NCBI GenBank assembly: GCA_949294665.1
Contig: CASFID010000009.1
Location: forward strand, 1-38,173
DNA from: an uncultured Eubacteriales bacterium
GTDB taxonomy: Bacteria > Bacillota > Clostridia > Lachnospirales > Lachnospiraceae
Reading direction: 5' to 3'
Length of the DNA stretch: 38,173 nucleotides
This document shows positions 6,599-14,571 of the stretch, one piece after another; the first letter of the stretch is position 1; every line of letters begins with the position of its first letter. Under the pieces are notes generated by a model. It did not search any database and had not been told where the DNA came from. It saw nothing but the letters and a program-made list of their open reading frames with translations. The position numbers were made by a program, and so were the translations under genes.

Positions 6599-7918
6599 AT
6601 GGACAATCGATACAATTACTATGACACCGGCGGAGAACGGCAGCACGACGGTGGAGAACAATATCCCGGGGGCCGCCGGCCAATGGGCGGTTCGGGAGAA
6701 AAAACGCTGAGAGACGAGAAAAGAAAATACGGGTATGTCGTAAAGACAGCCGCGGTCATCGGTTCGGCCGTCCTGTTCGGTCTGGTGGCAGGCGCAGTGT
6801 TCCTCGCGTCCGGATATGTCGGAAGCCGTATTCTCGGAAGCGACGCTTCTCCAGGCTATGCGGAAGTCTCTTCGGGCAAAGACGACAATGGCGCGACTTT
6901 ATCCAGATCATCCAGTGTTGTGACGTCGGATGTGTCAGGGGTAGTGGACGAGGTGATGCCGTCTATCGTTTCGATCACCAGCATGTCAGTTGAAGAGGTG
7001 CAGAGTTTCTTCGGCGGAACATTTCAGAGGCAGAGCGAAGGCGTGGGGACGGGGATCATTATCGGAGAGAGTGATTCGGAACTCCTGATCGTTACGAACA
7101 ATCATGTTGTAGAGGGGGGCGACACTATGACGGTGACCTTTGATGACGAGACAAGTGTGGAGGCGGATATCAAGGGAGCGGATTCTGCTTATGATGTGGC
7201 CGTGATCGCAGTGCCGATTGATTCTGTCTCCTCCGATACGAAGGACGCTATCTCGATTGCTACTCTTGGGGATTCCACGAATCTGAAAGTGGGGGAACCG
7301 GCGATCGCGATCGGGAATGCTCTCGGATACGGACAGTCGGTTACTACGGGGGTGATCAGCGCCCTGGATCGTTCCGTGGTTGCATCTGACAGCCAGACGG
7401 GGGAGAGCGGAGTGGCTCTGATCCAGACAGACGCCGCGATCAATGAGGGAAACAGCGGCGGAGCCCTGGTGAATATAAACGGTGAAGTGATCGGTATCAA
7501 TTCGGCAAAGTTGATCGGAGAGAGTGTGGAGGGGATCGGATATGCGATACCTATCAGCGATGTATCGGATCTGATCCAGAGCCTGATGAGTCAGGAGACG
7601 AAGACAAAAGTTGATGAGAGCGACCGTGGCGTGATCGGAATCAGAGGAGTTAGTGTATCGGACGCCTTCTCTCAGCAGATCTACATGCCGGCAGGCGTCT
7701 ATGTCACGGAAGTCTCGTCCGGCAGCGGCGCGGCAAAGGCGGGCGTGACGAAAGGATGCATTATAACACACATCAACGGGAGTTCGGTGGACAGCATGGA
7801 CGCTCTGAAAGAACAACTTGAATATTATGCAAAGGGAGAGAAGGTGACATTGACTCTCCAGATTCCTCAGCGGAACGGAGCGTATGCAGAAAAGATGACA
7901 GACGTGACACTGGGATAA
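6599..7918 (+). CDS. htrA: HtrA/DegP-like membrane-anchored serine protease with PDZ domain
   Basis: Extracytoplasmic quality-control protease that degrades misfolded envelope proteins. A hydrophilic cytoplasmic N-terminus and one membrane segment (about residues 45-72) precede a trypsin-like domain with His169 (TNNHVV), Asp199 (AYDVAV) and Ser286 (GNSGGA). A C-terminal PDZ domain spans about 335-435 (GVYVTEVSSGSGAAKAGV, IITHINGSSV). The length of 440 residues is normal. I chose ATG 6599, preceded by AGCAGGT; the ATG at 6566 has no ribosome binding site and overlaps the possible operator repeats. It is monocistronic, between two strong terminators. Confidence 0.93.
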   Translation: MDNRYNYYDTGGERQHDGGEQYPGGRRPMGGSGEKTLRDEKRKYGYVVKTAAVIGSAVLFGLVAGAVFLASGYVGSRILGSDASPGYAEVSSGKDDNGATLSRSSSVVTSDVSGVVDEVMPSIVSITSMSVEEVQSFFGGTFQRQSEGVGTGIIIGESDSELLIVTNNHVVEGGDTMTVTFDDETSVEADIKGADSAYDVAVIAVPIDSVSSDTKDAISIATLGDSTNLKVGEPAIAIGNALGYGQSVTTGVISALDRSVVASDSQTGESGVALIQTDAAINEGNSGGALVNINGEVIGINSAKLIGESVEGIGYAIPISDVSDLIQSLMSQETKTKVDESDRGVIGIRGVSVSDAFSQQIYMPAGVYVTEVSSGSGAAKAGVTKGCIITHINGSSVDSMDALKEQLEYYAKGEKVTLTLQIPQRNGAYAEKMTDVTLG

Positions 7919-7923
7919 GAAAG

Positions 7924-7962
7924 AACAGACCATCCGGGCATATTGTCTGGATGGTCTGTTTT
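7924..7962. terminator. Bidirectional terminator between htrA and cotJC
   Basis: A perfect 12-bp stem AACAGACCATCC (7924-7935)/GGATGGTCTGTT (7949-7960) with T runs on the plus side and a T-rich tail on the minus side. It can end both htrA and the convergent cotJ operon. Confidence 0.85.
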
Positions 7963-7964
7963 AC

Positions 7965-7989
7965 GCCTGCCTTGTCTGGACAGGCAGGC
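7965..7989. other. Strong hairpin in the convergent htrA/cotJC spacer
   Basis: GCCTGCCT (7965-7972) and AGGCAGGC (7982-7989) form a perfect 8-bp stem, with further pairing in the loop. There is no adjoining T run, so it probably adds to, rather than replaces, the neighbouring terminator. Confidence 0.6.
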
Positions 7990-8031
7990 ATCTGCCGGAC
8001 AGCGGACAACCATGCGGTGTGCTGGCCGTGT

Positions 8032-8628
8032 TTATCTGTCGAATTCGGGATTAAATGCATAGAAGTTACGGCTGTCGAGATCATCCTGAACGATGCGCAG
8101 ACTTTCGCCGAAACGCTGGTAGTGTACGATCTCGCGCTGCCTTAAGAAGCGGATGGGATCGCATACCTCGGGATCTTTGACGAGCCGAAGGATATTGTCA
8201 TAGGTGGTCCGGGCTTTCTGCTCGGCGGCCAGATCTTCGCTGAGGTCCGTGATCGGATCGCCTTTTGACTGGAAAGTCGTGGCGCTCCACGGAGTTCCGC
8301 TCGCTGCCTGCGGCCAGAGAGCGAGTGTGTGATCAACGTAGTAGGGCGCAAAGCCTGAGCGTTCGATTTCTTCCGGCGAGAGATTCCTGGTGAGCTGATA
8401 GACGATGGCGCAGATCATTTCGAGATGGGCCAGTTCCTCTGTACCGATATCGGTAAGGACGCCGGTTACTTCTTTGTAAGGCATTGTGTATCTCTGAGCC
8501 AGATATCTCATAGAAGCGCCCAGTTCCCCGTCGGGCCCTCCGAACTGTGTTATGATGATCTGGGCGATCTTCGGGTTCGTCTGGGTAATCTTTACCGGAT
8601 ACTGCAGTCTTTTTTCATAATTCCACAT
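8032..8628 (-). CDS. cotJC: Spore coat protein CotJC (manganese catalase-like)
   Basis: Mother-cell spore coat protein of the ferritin-like manganese catalase family, 198 residues as usual. Metal-ligand positions are recognisable in GTEELAHLEM (Glu and His) and in the later RQREIVHYQRFGE (Glu and His). GGAGG just upstream of ATG 8628 sits in the end of cotJB; only three bases separate the cotJB stop from this start. Whether it has catalase activity cannot be read from sequence. In Bacillus subtilis the cotJ operon is under the mother-cell sigma factor E, whose gene is in this same window. Confidence 0.95.
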   Translation of the reverse strand: MWNYEKRLQYPVKITQTNPKIAQIIITQFGGPDGELGASMRYLAQRYTMPYKEVTGVLTDIGTEELAHLEMICAIVYQLTRNLSPEEIERSGFAPYYVDHTLALWPQAASGTPWSATTFQSKGDPITDLSEDLAAEQKARTTYDNILRLVKDPEVCDPIRFLRQREIVHYQRFGESLRIVQDDLDSRNFYAFNPEFDR

Positions 8629-8631
8629 AGA

Positions 8632-8952
8632 TCAGCACCCTCCTTCCTGCCATGGCCATGGCTCGTTGATCCAGTTCCATCTCTCCGTGCAGGAGCTGTC
8701 AGCAGTATCGACAGTGAGCGGGCCGTATGCGGCGGCGTACTCTTTGAGCGCATGTTCCCTCTGACGGCTCACCTTGCGGAAAAAGTCAAGCGCCTCGGAG
8801 TCGCAGGGATGCGTGTCGAGATAGAGTTTCGTATCATCTGCGGCGAAACTCACCTGATTGATATGGTTCAGGAGCTGGCGGCGGTTCATCTGCCGGGACT
8901 GGCTTGCCTGCCGTGTCTGATTCATCATCTGACGATTCATCTGTTCACTCAT
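8632..8952 (-). CDS. cotJB: Spore coat protein CotJB
   Basis: A 106-residue coat protein that partners CotJA and CotJC. The conserved core LLNHINQVSFAADDTKLYLDTHP and the C-terminal YGPLTVDTA...WNWINEPWPWQ are characteristic. The N-terminal 25 residues are Gln/Met/Arg-rich and variable. The start ATG overlaps the cotJA stop (ATGA), and AAGGAGGG lies inside the cotJA end, so the genes are translationally coupled. Confidence 0.93.
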   Translation of the reverse strand: MSEQMNRQMMNQTRQASQSRQMNRRQLLNHINQVSFAADDTKLYLDTHPCDSEALDFFRKVSRQREHALKEYAAAYGPLTVDTADSSCTERWNWINEPWPWQEGGC

Positions 8953-9206
8953 CTGCGGGGCCCTCCTTTCCCAAGAAACGGTTTGTCGAGTTCCTCGAAG
9001 ATGGTTCCGTGCTCAAGGCCCTGCCCCAGTTCATAGATCCTTTGCCATTTCTGCCACGGTACGTATGCCATAGCGACAGGCATCCCGGCGGGAAAATGAT
9101 CATGGGTGTCAGGACATCCGTCCATTCTGCGCGTTTCTTCCCGTGAAGGTGCTGCGGGATGGACGGGCCGGCGCATACAGCGCATATTATTCTGACAGTT
9201 TGCCAT
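8949..9206 (-). CDS. cotJA: Spore coat-associated protein CotJA
   Basis: First gene of the cotJ operon, 85 residues. The FPAGMPVAMAYVPWQKWQRIYE core and GTIFEELDKPFL match clostridial CotJA. Its N-terminus is Cys/His/Arg-rich (residues 4-36). AGGAG at 9215-9219 on the minus strand favours ATG 9206; another frame gives a similar-length ORF but lacks these motifs. A CATA-type -10 lies upstream, but I could not find a convincing sigma-E -35. Confidence 0.88.
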   Translation of the reverse strand: MANCQNNMRCMRRPVHPAAPSREETRRMDGCPDTHDHFPAGMPVAMAYVPWQKWQRIYELGQGLEHGTIFEELDKPFLGKGGPRR

Positions 9207-9284
9207 TTGCGGCTTCTCCTTTTAGTCATGATTTATTATTATATTATGGCGTCCCGGTGCAGATGTGCAGAAGAAAAAAATTCC

Positions 9285-9313
9285 TTTACATTTCACAACA
9301 AATTATATATAAT
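9285..9313 (+). promoter_or_regulatory. Strong promoter of tRNA-Pro
   Basis: TTTACA (9285-9290), exactly 17 bp, then perfect TATAAT (9308-9313), 12 bases before the tRNA. It is one of the best sigma-A promoters in the window. It probably also reads into the downstream ftsW-like gene, since I see no terminator between. Confidence 0.85.
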
Positions 9314-9324
9314 GTATAAGTCAG

Positions 9325-9399
9325 CGGGGTGTGGCTCAGTTTGGTTAGAGCGCACGGCTGGGGGCCGTGAGGTCGCAGGTTCGAATCCTGTCACCCCGA
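9325..9399 (+). tRNA. tRNA-Pro (anticodon GGG)
   Basis: Cloverleaf built by hand: acceptor CGGGGTG (9325-9331)/CACCCCG (9392-9398), D-stem GCTC/GAGC, anticodon stem CACGG/CCGTG around the loop CTGGGGG (anticodon GGG), T-stem GCAGG/CCTGT with TTCGAAT loop, discriminator A. CCA is not encoded, so it must be added after transcription. Confidence 0.95.
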
Positions 9400-9515
9400 T
9401 GTTGCTTGAGAAAACTTGTATGATGAGCAAAGCTTTATAATGAGGGATCAGATCAGGTAGAAAGATATACCGAAACTGGTTCCTTATCTGTTATAAGAGG
9501 GAAAGTGATGATGAT

Positions 9516-10973
9516 ATGAAGAGCAGGATCGTAAGGCCGGTCAGGCAGAGAGAAAAGAATAAGAACGTCTCATCCGGCAGGGGCAGGAGCTATCTGGGAG
9601 AGACTCGGCCGATGAAGCCGGTAAGTACCGAAAGCGCGAAAAATATCTCCTCCGACACACGGCCTATGCGTACTGTAAATTTCAGAAGCGGCTATGCGGG
9701 ATACAGAAGATCTGTCGAACAGAGACGTCAGGTCATCCAGACGCCTCATCCCCCTGCTCAGAAAAAGCCGTCCGGCAAGACGCAGGGAAGGCTGCGTCAG
9801 AGTTCGGCAAAGAGATCCCTCCCGGACAGCATGACCAGAAGCGCCGGCGCAGAGAAGTATTTTGACTATGATCTTCTCCTTGTCATCATCTTTCTTATGT
9901 GTTTCGGACTGGTCATGCTCTACAGCACGAGCGCGTATGAGGCGGGTGTCGATTTCGGGAACGAACTGTATTATTTTTTCAGGCAGGCAGTGATCGGCCT
10001 GCTTGGGTTTGCGGCGATGTTCGTTATCTCAAAGATAGATTATCATCTCTACGGAGCTTTTGCCGTTGAGATCTATGTGGCTTCGATGGTCCTTATGGCG
10101 CTTGTTCAAACGCCGCTGGGCCGTACATATAACGGGGCCAGACGCTGGATCGGGCTTCCGGGCGGACTTACGCTCCAGCCGGCAGAGATCACAAAGATCG
10201 CAGTGATCCTTTTTATTTCCTATGAACTGTGCAGGCTCGGGAAAAAGGCGTACACGCTGGAGGGGATGATCCGTGTGTTTGTATTCGGGGCAGTGGCCGC
10301 AGGAGGCGTACTTTTTCTGACTGACAACCTGAGTACCGCCATTATCGTCATGGCGATCACATGTATCCTGATCTTCGTCATCCATCCGAAGCTGAAACCG
10401 TTTCTCATTATACTCGGTGTGTGCATCGCTGTAGCTGCGGTGGGCATCGCCGTTTTGTCAGTCACAGTGGCGAACAGTGACAACTTCCGTCTTCAGAGGA
10501 TCATCTCATGGCTTAATCCCGAAGCGACCGCAGATACGGGGAGCTATCAGGTCATGCAGGGCCTCTATGCCATTGGAAGCGGCGGCTTTTTTGGAAAAGG
10601 TCTTGGAAACAGCACCCAGAAGCTGGGCGTGATACCGGAGGCGCAGAATGACATGATCCTGGTGGTCATCTGCGAGGAGCTGGGGGTATTCGGAGCGATC
10701 ATCATCCTCATGTTGTTCGGAGTGCTGTTGTACCGGCTGATGTTTATCGCCAGGAACGCGCCGGATCTATATGGTTCTCTGATCGCGACCGGGATTTTTG
10801 CCCATATTGCCCTTCAGGTCATACTCAACATCGCTGTTGTGACAGGCCTGCTCCCGACGACGGGGATCACGCTTCCGTTTATCAGCTATGGCGGTACGGC
10901 GATTCTGTTTCTGATGGCCGAGATGGGAGTGGCCCTGGGAATCTCGCGGCGTATCCGGCTTGAAGGAGACTAG
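9516..10973 (+). CDS. FtsW/RodA/SpoVE (SEDS) peptidoglycan polymerase, long N-terminus
   Basis: SEDS-family glycosyltransferase that polymerises lipid II together with a class B PBP. Ten or so membrane segments begin near residue 117 (YDLLLVIIFLMCFGLVMLYS). Hallmarks include ARRWIGLPG, LQPAEITKIAVI, the catalytic-loop style DNLSTA, GLYAIGSGGFFGKGLGNS, PEAQNDMI and TGITLPFISYGG. Residues 1-115 are a basic Arg/Ser/Pro-rich cytoplasmic extension not usual in the family (360-400 residues). A second SEDS gene lies in the dcw cluster at 20816. One of the two may be the vegetative FtsW and the other SpoVE; sequence alone does not decide. The start ATG 9516 has a weak AGAGGGAAAG upstream. Confidence 0.93.
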   Translation: MKSRIVRPVRQREKNKNVSSGRGRSYLGETRPMKPVSTESAKNISSDTRPMRTVNFRSGYAGYRRSVEQRRQVIQTPHPPAQKKPSGKTQGRLRQSSAKRSLPDSMTRSAGAEKYFDYDLLLVIIFLMCFGLVMLYSTSAYEAGVDFGNELYYFFRQAVIGLLGFAAMFVISKIDYHLYGAFAVEIYVASMVLMALVQTPLGRTYNGARRWIGLPGGLTLQPAEITKIAVILFISYELCRLGKKAYTLEGMIRVFVFGAVAAGGVLFLTDNLSTAIIVMAITCILIFVIHPKLKPFLIILGVCIAVAAVGIAVLSVTVANSDNFRLQRIISWLNPEATADTGSYQVMQGLYAIGSGGFFGKGLGNSTQKLGVIPEAQNDMILVVICEELGVFGAIIILMLFGVLLYRLMFIARNAPDLYGSLIATGIFAHIALQVILNIAVVTGLLPTTGITLPFISYGGTAILFLMAEMGVALGISRRIRLEGD

Positions 10974-11099
10974 GCTGTCATGAAAAATTCACAGATTCCC
11001 CTTTTTTTCTGTGTAAATATATGGTATATTTTTATGTGGTATTAAAAACTATATGAGGTAGAAACCTGAAATATATTTTGCGGTTTAGGAGGATTCAGC

Positions 11100-11942
11100 G
11101 TGGATTATAAGATTGTTGTTGACAGCTGTGGGGAACTCACCCATAAGATGAAACAGAGCGGGCTCTACGAGACGGCTTCTCTGAGTATGCAGGTAGATGG
11201 GGATAACATTGTGGACGACGCTCATTTTGACCAGAAGGATTTCCTGAGAAGGATAGCGGCCAGCCCGGAATGTCCGAAATCCTCCTGTCCGTCGCCGGAA
11301 GAGTATATGGAACTTTATAAGGGCGCCTGGAAGAGGGTGTATGTCGTGACACTGTCCTCAGAACTGAGCGGTTCTTACAACAGCGCTCAGCTTGGAAAAG
11401 AGCTGTTTCAGGAAGAGTATGGAGAGGAAAAGCAGATCCATGTGTTCAACTCCAGATCCGCTTCGGTAGGCGAGACGCTGATCGCCATGAAGATCCAGGA
11501 GTGTGAGGAAAAAGGATACGGGTTCCAAAAGACTGTGGAAGTCACAGAGAGCTATATTGAGAGCCAGCACACATATTTTGTACTGGAAAATCTTGATACT
11601 CTCCGTAAGAACGGGCGGCTTACCGGGATCAAATCTTTTGTGGCGAGCGCGCTTAATATCAAACCGGTTCTGGGTTCCACCCCGGAGGGGACGATCTGCC
11701 AGTTCGGACAGGCGAGAGGCGTGAAGCGTGCTCTTGTGAAAATGGTCGATCAGATTGCCAGGGAGGCGAAAGATACAAAAGACAAGGTGCTTGCCATCGC
11801 CCACTGCAATTGTCCCGAGCGTGCGAGGGAAGTGGAACGGATGCTTCTGGATAAGATCCGCGTCAGGGACAGCTTTCTTGTGGATACAGCCGGGATCAGT
11901 ACGATGTATGCCAATGACGGAGGAATAATTGTTGTGATCTGA
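11100..11942 (+). CDS. DegV family fatty-acid-binding protein
   Basis: DegV (FakB-like) proteins bind a single fatty acid and present it to a fatty acid kinase. The whole 280-residue length matches: N-terminal IVVDSCGEL, TSxPSP-like SSCPSPEEYMELY, the VVTLSSELSGSYNSAQ loop, and the LENLDTLRKNGRL and LNIKPVLG fingerprints. The start is GTG 11100 with AGGAGG at 11087-11092. The serine-rich loop binds the carboxylate in known structures. No fatty acid kinase gene is nearby. It is followed after 51 bases by a small membrane protein gene and probably shares its transcript. Confidence 0.93.
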   Translation: MDYKIVVDSCGELTHKMKQSGLYETASLSMQVDGDNIVDDAHFDQKDFLRRIAASPECPKSSCPSPEEYMELYKGAWKRVYVVTLSSELSGSYNSAQLGKELFQEEYGEEKQIHVFNSRSASVGETLIAMKIQECEEKGYGFQKTVEVTESYIESQHTYFVLENLDTLRKNGRLTGIKSFVASALNIKPVLGSTPEGTICQFGQARGVKRALVKMVDQIAREAKDTKDKVLAIAHCNCPERAREVERMLLDKIRVRDSFLVDTAGISTMYANDGGIIVVI

Positions 11943-11993
11943 CGGGGATTGTGATAAACTGTCAATATCGAATTGGAAAGGAGCATTTTCGCA

Positions 11994-12245
11994 ATGAGCC
12001 AGGAAAAGGTGGACAGATATAAACAGGAAAAATTGAACAGGAAGAAGATCCTGCGCAGGCAGAAGATCATGAATATCGTACGCAAGAGTGTTCTCACGCT
12101 GGCTGCACTCGCCCTTGTGGCGTGGCTTGGTTATTCTGCCTATGATATGTACGATTCAGGCAGGGAGAGAGTGGTGGCAGAGGTGAACTACGATGCTGTC
12201 ACGAATTACATGAACAGCCTGACTGCGGAAGACACAGTAGAATAA
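11994..12245 (+). CDS. Small single-pass membrane protein of unknown function
   Basis: I do not recognise this family. The 83 residues form a very basic cytoplasmic N-terminus (about 1-35, many Lys/Arg, likely helical), one membrane segment (about 37-57, LTLAALALVAWLGYSAYDMY) and an acidic extracytoplasmic end. AAAGGAG (11977-11983) supports ATG 11994; a longer frame from TTG 11973 would start inside that site. It follows degV by 51 bases and is closed by a strong terminator. The layout resembles small division or tail-anchored adaptor proteins, but that is only an inference. Confidence 0.7.
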   Translation: MSQEKVDRYKQEKLNRKKILRRQKIMNIVRKSVLTLAALALVAWLGYSAYDMYDSGRERVVAEVNYDAVTNYMNSLTAEDTVE

Positions 12246-12293
12246 TTGAAACAAATGGTAATTTTGATACAAACTGTTTTTTTTATAAAACAC

Positions 12294-12341
12294 AACATGT
12301 AGACGGGCGGGATATCCCCGCACCCTACATGTTCTTTTTTT
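12294..12341 (+). terminator. Terminator 1 upstream of mraZ
   Basis: AACATGTAG (12294-12302) pairs perfectly with CTACATGTT (12325-12333), followed by C and seven Ts. The loop is GC-rich and may fold further. Confidence 0.88.
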
Positions 12342-12372
12342 GCCCTGAAACGCCTGGTTTTCAGGGCTTTTT
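12342..12372 (+). terminator. Terminator 2 upstream of mraZ
   Basis: GCCCTGAAA (12342-12350) pairs with TTTCAGGGC (12359-12367), followed by five Ts. It immediately follows terminator 1, so the dcw cluster is doubly insulated from upstream transcription. Confidence 0.88.
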
Positions 12373-12409
12373 CTGTATTCTCTGATCACAAAAAAATCAA
12401 AAAAGGGGG

Positions 12410-12438
12410 TTGAAAAAGGGGGATTGGTGGTTTAGAAT
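12410..12438 (+). promoter_or_regulatory. mraZ (dcw cluster) promoter
   Basis: TTGAAA (12410-12415), 17-bp spacer, TAGAAT (12433-12438). The predicted start of transcription, near 12445, falls inside the GTGG repeat array. Confidence 0.8.
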
Positions 12439-12492
12439 GGAGTCAAGTGGTAAAGAGTGGTGGCTAGTGGTGCCAAGTGGGGAGCGATGTGG
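12427..12492 (+). promoter_or_regulatory. MraZ operator: 10-bp periodic GTGG repeats
   Basis: GTGG begins at 12427, 12447, 12457, 12467 and 12477, with ATGG filling the 12437 slot; an extra GTGG lies at 12489. The exact 10-bp period matches the known MraZ operator type (E. coli TGGG repeats, mollicute AAGTG-type repeats). It overlaps the -10 and the transcription start, the geometry of an autorepressor site. Confidence 0.85.
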
Positions 12493-12520
12493 AGGCTCAC
12501 AATAAGAGAAAGGATTCCGG

Positions 12521-12958
12521 ATGTTATTAGGAGAGTTTAACCATAGCATTGATGAAAAGGGAAGACTCATCATCCCGGCAAAGTTAAGGGATGACCTGGG
12601 TGACAGTTTTGTCATCTGTAACGGACTGGAAGGCTGTCTCTTTGTATACTCCAAGGAAGAATGGAATAAATTCGTCGCTGAACTCGAAACCTTACCACGC
12701 ATGAACAAGGATGCCAGGATCTTTAAACGTTATTTCTTCGGAAGCGCTTCTGAGGGCAGCTTTGACAAGCAGGGGAGAGTTCTTGTACCGCCGACGCTCA
12801 GAAAAGCAGCGAACCTGGAGAAGGACGTTGTACTGGTGGGAGTCCAGGATCGCGTTGAGATCTGGGACAAGGCCCTCTGGGAGGAACGCAGTCAGGTGAG
12901 CGAGGAAGACCTGGATGCCATTGCAGAACGCATGGAATCGATAGGGATAAGGATCTGA
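12521..12958 (+). CDS. mraZ: MraZ transcriptional regulator
   Basis: DNA-binding ring-forming regulator, first gene of the dcw cluster, which in other bacteria represses its own operon. Two AbrB/MraZ half-domains are visible, each with the DxxxR core: IDEKGRLIIPAKLRDDL (about residues 10-26) and DKQGRVLVPPTLRKAA (about 84-99). 145 residues, the usual length. AGAAAGGA precedes ATG 12521. The GTGG repeat array just upstream is its likely target. rsmH follows 12 bases after the stop. Confidence 0.97.
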   Translation: MLLGEFNHSIDEKGRLIIPAKLRDDLGDSFVICNGLEGCLFVYSKEEWNKFVAELETLPRMNKDARIFKRYFFGSASEGSFDKQGRVLVPPTLRKAANLEKDVVLVGVQDRVEIWDKALWEERSQVSEEDLDAIAERMESIGIRI

Positions 12959-12970
12959 CAGGAGGATACC

Positions 12971-13906
12971 ATGGCATTCAAACACACATCTGTTCTGCTG
13001 CATGAGACAGTGGAAGGACTTAATGTCAGGCCGGACGGCACTTATGTGGACGCCACTTTAGGGGGCGGCGGACATGCTTATGAAGTGTGCAGCAGGCTGA
13101 ATGACAAGGGGAGATTTATAGGAATAGACCAGGACGCTGCCGCCATAGAAGCGGCGGGAGAGCGGCTGGCAGGCTTTGGGGAGAAGGTCACGATAATACG
13201 GAGCAACTATCGTGATATGAAGCCGCAGCTCCACAAAAGAGGCATTGACAGTGTGGACGGGATTGTCCTGGATCTGGGCGTATCGTCTTATCAGCTGGAT
13301 ACGGCAGAACGGGGATTTTCCTATCGTGCGGATTCGCCCCTCGATATGCGGATGGACCAGAGACAGAAGATGACGGCGAGGGACATTGTCAATGATTACA
13401 GTGAGGCGGAACTTTACCGCGTGATCCGTGATTATGGGGAAGATCGCTTCGCGAAAAATATTGCGAAGCATATCGTATCAGAGCGGGAAAAGGGACCGAT
13501 CGAGACAACAGGACAGTTAAATGAGATCATTCGGCGCGCGATTCCGATGAAGATCCAGAAGACATCGGGACATCCGTCAAAGAGGACGTTTCAGGCGATC
13601 AGGATCGAACTAAACGGCGAGCTGGATGTGCTCAGGGATTCTCTTGACGATATGATCGATATGCTGAATCCGGGAGGACGGATCTGTATCATTACATTTC
13701 ATTCGCTGGAGGACAGGATCGTCAAAAGCGCATTTCGCAAGAATGAAGATCCGTGTATCTGTCCTGCAAATTTCCCGGTATGCGTCTGTGGGAGGACGTC
13801 AAAAGGGAAAGTGGTGACAAGGAAGCCGATTCTTCCATCACAGGAGGAACTGGCGTCCAACAGCCGTTCAAAAAGCGCGAAACTCAGGATATTTGAGCGT
13901 GCGTAA
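12971..13906 (+). CDS. rsmH: 16S rRNA (cytosine1402-N4)-methyltransferase RsmH
   Basis: AdoMet-dependent methylation of N4 of C1402 in the ribosomal decoding centre. Motifs: [13 protein letters not shown], the AdoMet site [19 protein letters not shown], the block [15 protein letters not shown] followed by [28 protein letters not shown], and [13 protein letters not shown]. 311 residues, full length. AGGAGG directly after the mraZ stop gives ATG 12971. The gene always sits with mraZ although its role is ribosomal. Confidence 0.97.
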   Translation: MAFKHTSVLLHETVEGLNVRPDGTYVDATLGGGGHAYEVCSRLNDKGRFIGIDQDAAAIEAAGERLAGFGEKVTIIRSNYRDMKPQLHKRGIDSVDGIVLDLGVSSYQLDTAERGFSYRADSPLDMRMDQRQKMTARDIVNDYSEAELYRVIRDYGEDRFAKNIAKHIVSEREKGPIETTGQLNEIIRRAIPMKIQKTSGHPSKRTFQAIRIELNGELDVLRDSLDDMIDMLNPGGRICIITFHSLEDRIVKSAFRKNEDPCICPANFPVCVCGRTSKGKVVTRKPILPSQEELASNSRSKSAKLRIFERA

Positions 13907-13985
13907 GCAACAGGGAGTAGTGAAGATATAGGTTCCGGCGGGAGGGGAGAACCTGCAGGAACAACAAAGAAAGGGGCAGTCTGGT

Positions 13986-14528
13986 ATGGCAGCAAGGTAT
14001 GGCACATATAACAACACAAGAACTGGTCGCAGGGTAAATTCTCAGGGACAGTTCTATGTATATGGAAATACAGTGCGCCGACCGGAAACTGCTCCTTTCA
14101 GAGAACATGAGACGCGCCGCAGACAGCCGAAAAAGGCGAGCCGGCAGGTGAAGAGGAACAGAAACCGTGCGATGAGTATCAGCCCCGCATATGCAGTGTT
14201 CCTCGCAGCGGCTGCAATCTGTGCAGTGCTGGTGTGCGTACTGTATCTGAACCTTCAGTCAGACGTGGTGTGCAGATCAGAAAACGTGACGGCGCTTCAG
14301 GAAGAACTTGCCAATCTGACAGAGGCAAATGATACGAGATACAACGCGGCGGCCGATTCGGTAAATCTGGTGACAGTGCGCGAAAAGGCAACGGGCGAGC
14401 TGGGTATGGTACCTTCTTCCGAGGGGACCGTAATAGAGTACGACAGCCCGGACGGGGATTATGTGAATCAGTATAGTGATATCCCTGAAAACGGAGTCCT
14501 CGCCAGGTCAAGCGATGTGTCGAAATAA
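13986..14528 (+). CDS. ftsL: FtsL-like septum protein
   Basis: Bitopic division protein that holds the FtsW/PBP septal synthase with DivIB. A long basic cytoplasmic part (about residues 1-60) precedes one membrane segment (about 66-87) and a coiled-coil stretch (VTALQEELANLTEAND), ending in VREKATGELGMVPSSEGTVI, a pattern I associate with clostridial FtsL-like proteins. Sequence conservation is low, so the position between rsmH and the PBP gene carries much of the call. At 180 residues it is longer than Bacillus FtsL (about 117), mainly at both ends. Confidence 0.8.
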   Translation: MAARYGTYNNTRTGRRVNSQGQFYVYGNTVRRPETAPFREHETRRRQPKKASRQVKRNRNRAMSISPAYAVFLAAAAICAVLVCVLYLNLQSDVVCRSENVTALQEELANLTEANDTRYNAAADSVNLVTVREKATGELGMVPSSEGTVIEYDSPDGDYVNQYSDIPENGVLARSSDVSK

Positions 14529-14571
14529 GCGATATGCCGGGCTGCAATAAGCCGGATAAGGAAATTGAGAT

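Noticed and set aside
5729-6661. Long minus-strand ORF across the acidic repeat region
   Set aside because: The Val/Ile repeats are the reverse complement of the DDEY codon repeats, not an independent protein.
8425-9036. 203-residue plus-strand ORF across cotJB and cotJC
   Set aside because: The minus strand holds three overlapping genes with clear CotJ motifs and ribosome binding sites.
9436-9441. TATAAT between tRNA-Pro and the ftsW-like gene as a separate promoter
   Set aside because: No acceptable -35 at 15-19 bp; the tRNA promoter is a better source of transcription.
10990-11013. CACAGA/TCTGTG hairpin after the first ftsW-like gene
   Set aside because: Only six pairs with the T run in the loop rather than after the stem, so it does not look like a terminator.
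12294-12372. Riboswitch or T-box upstream of mraZ
   Set aside because: The two hairpins are simple stems with T runs located before the promoter; no aptamer-like or T-box sequence is present.
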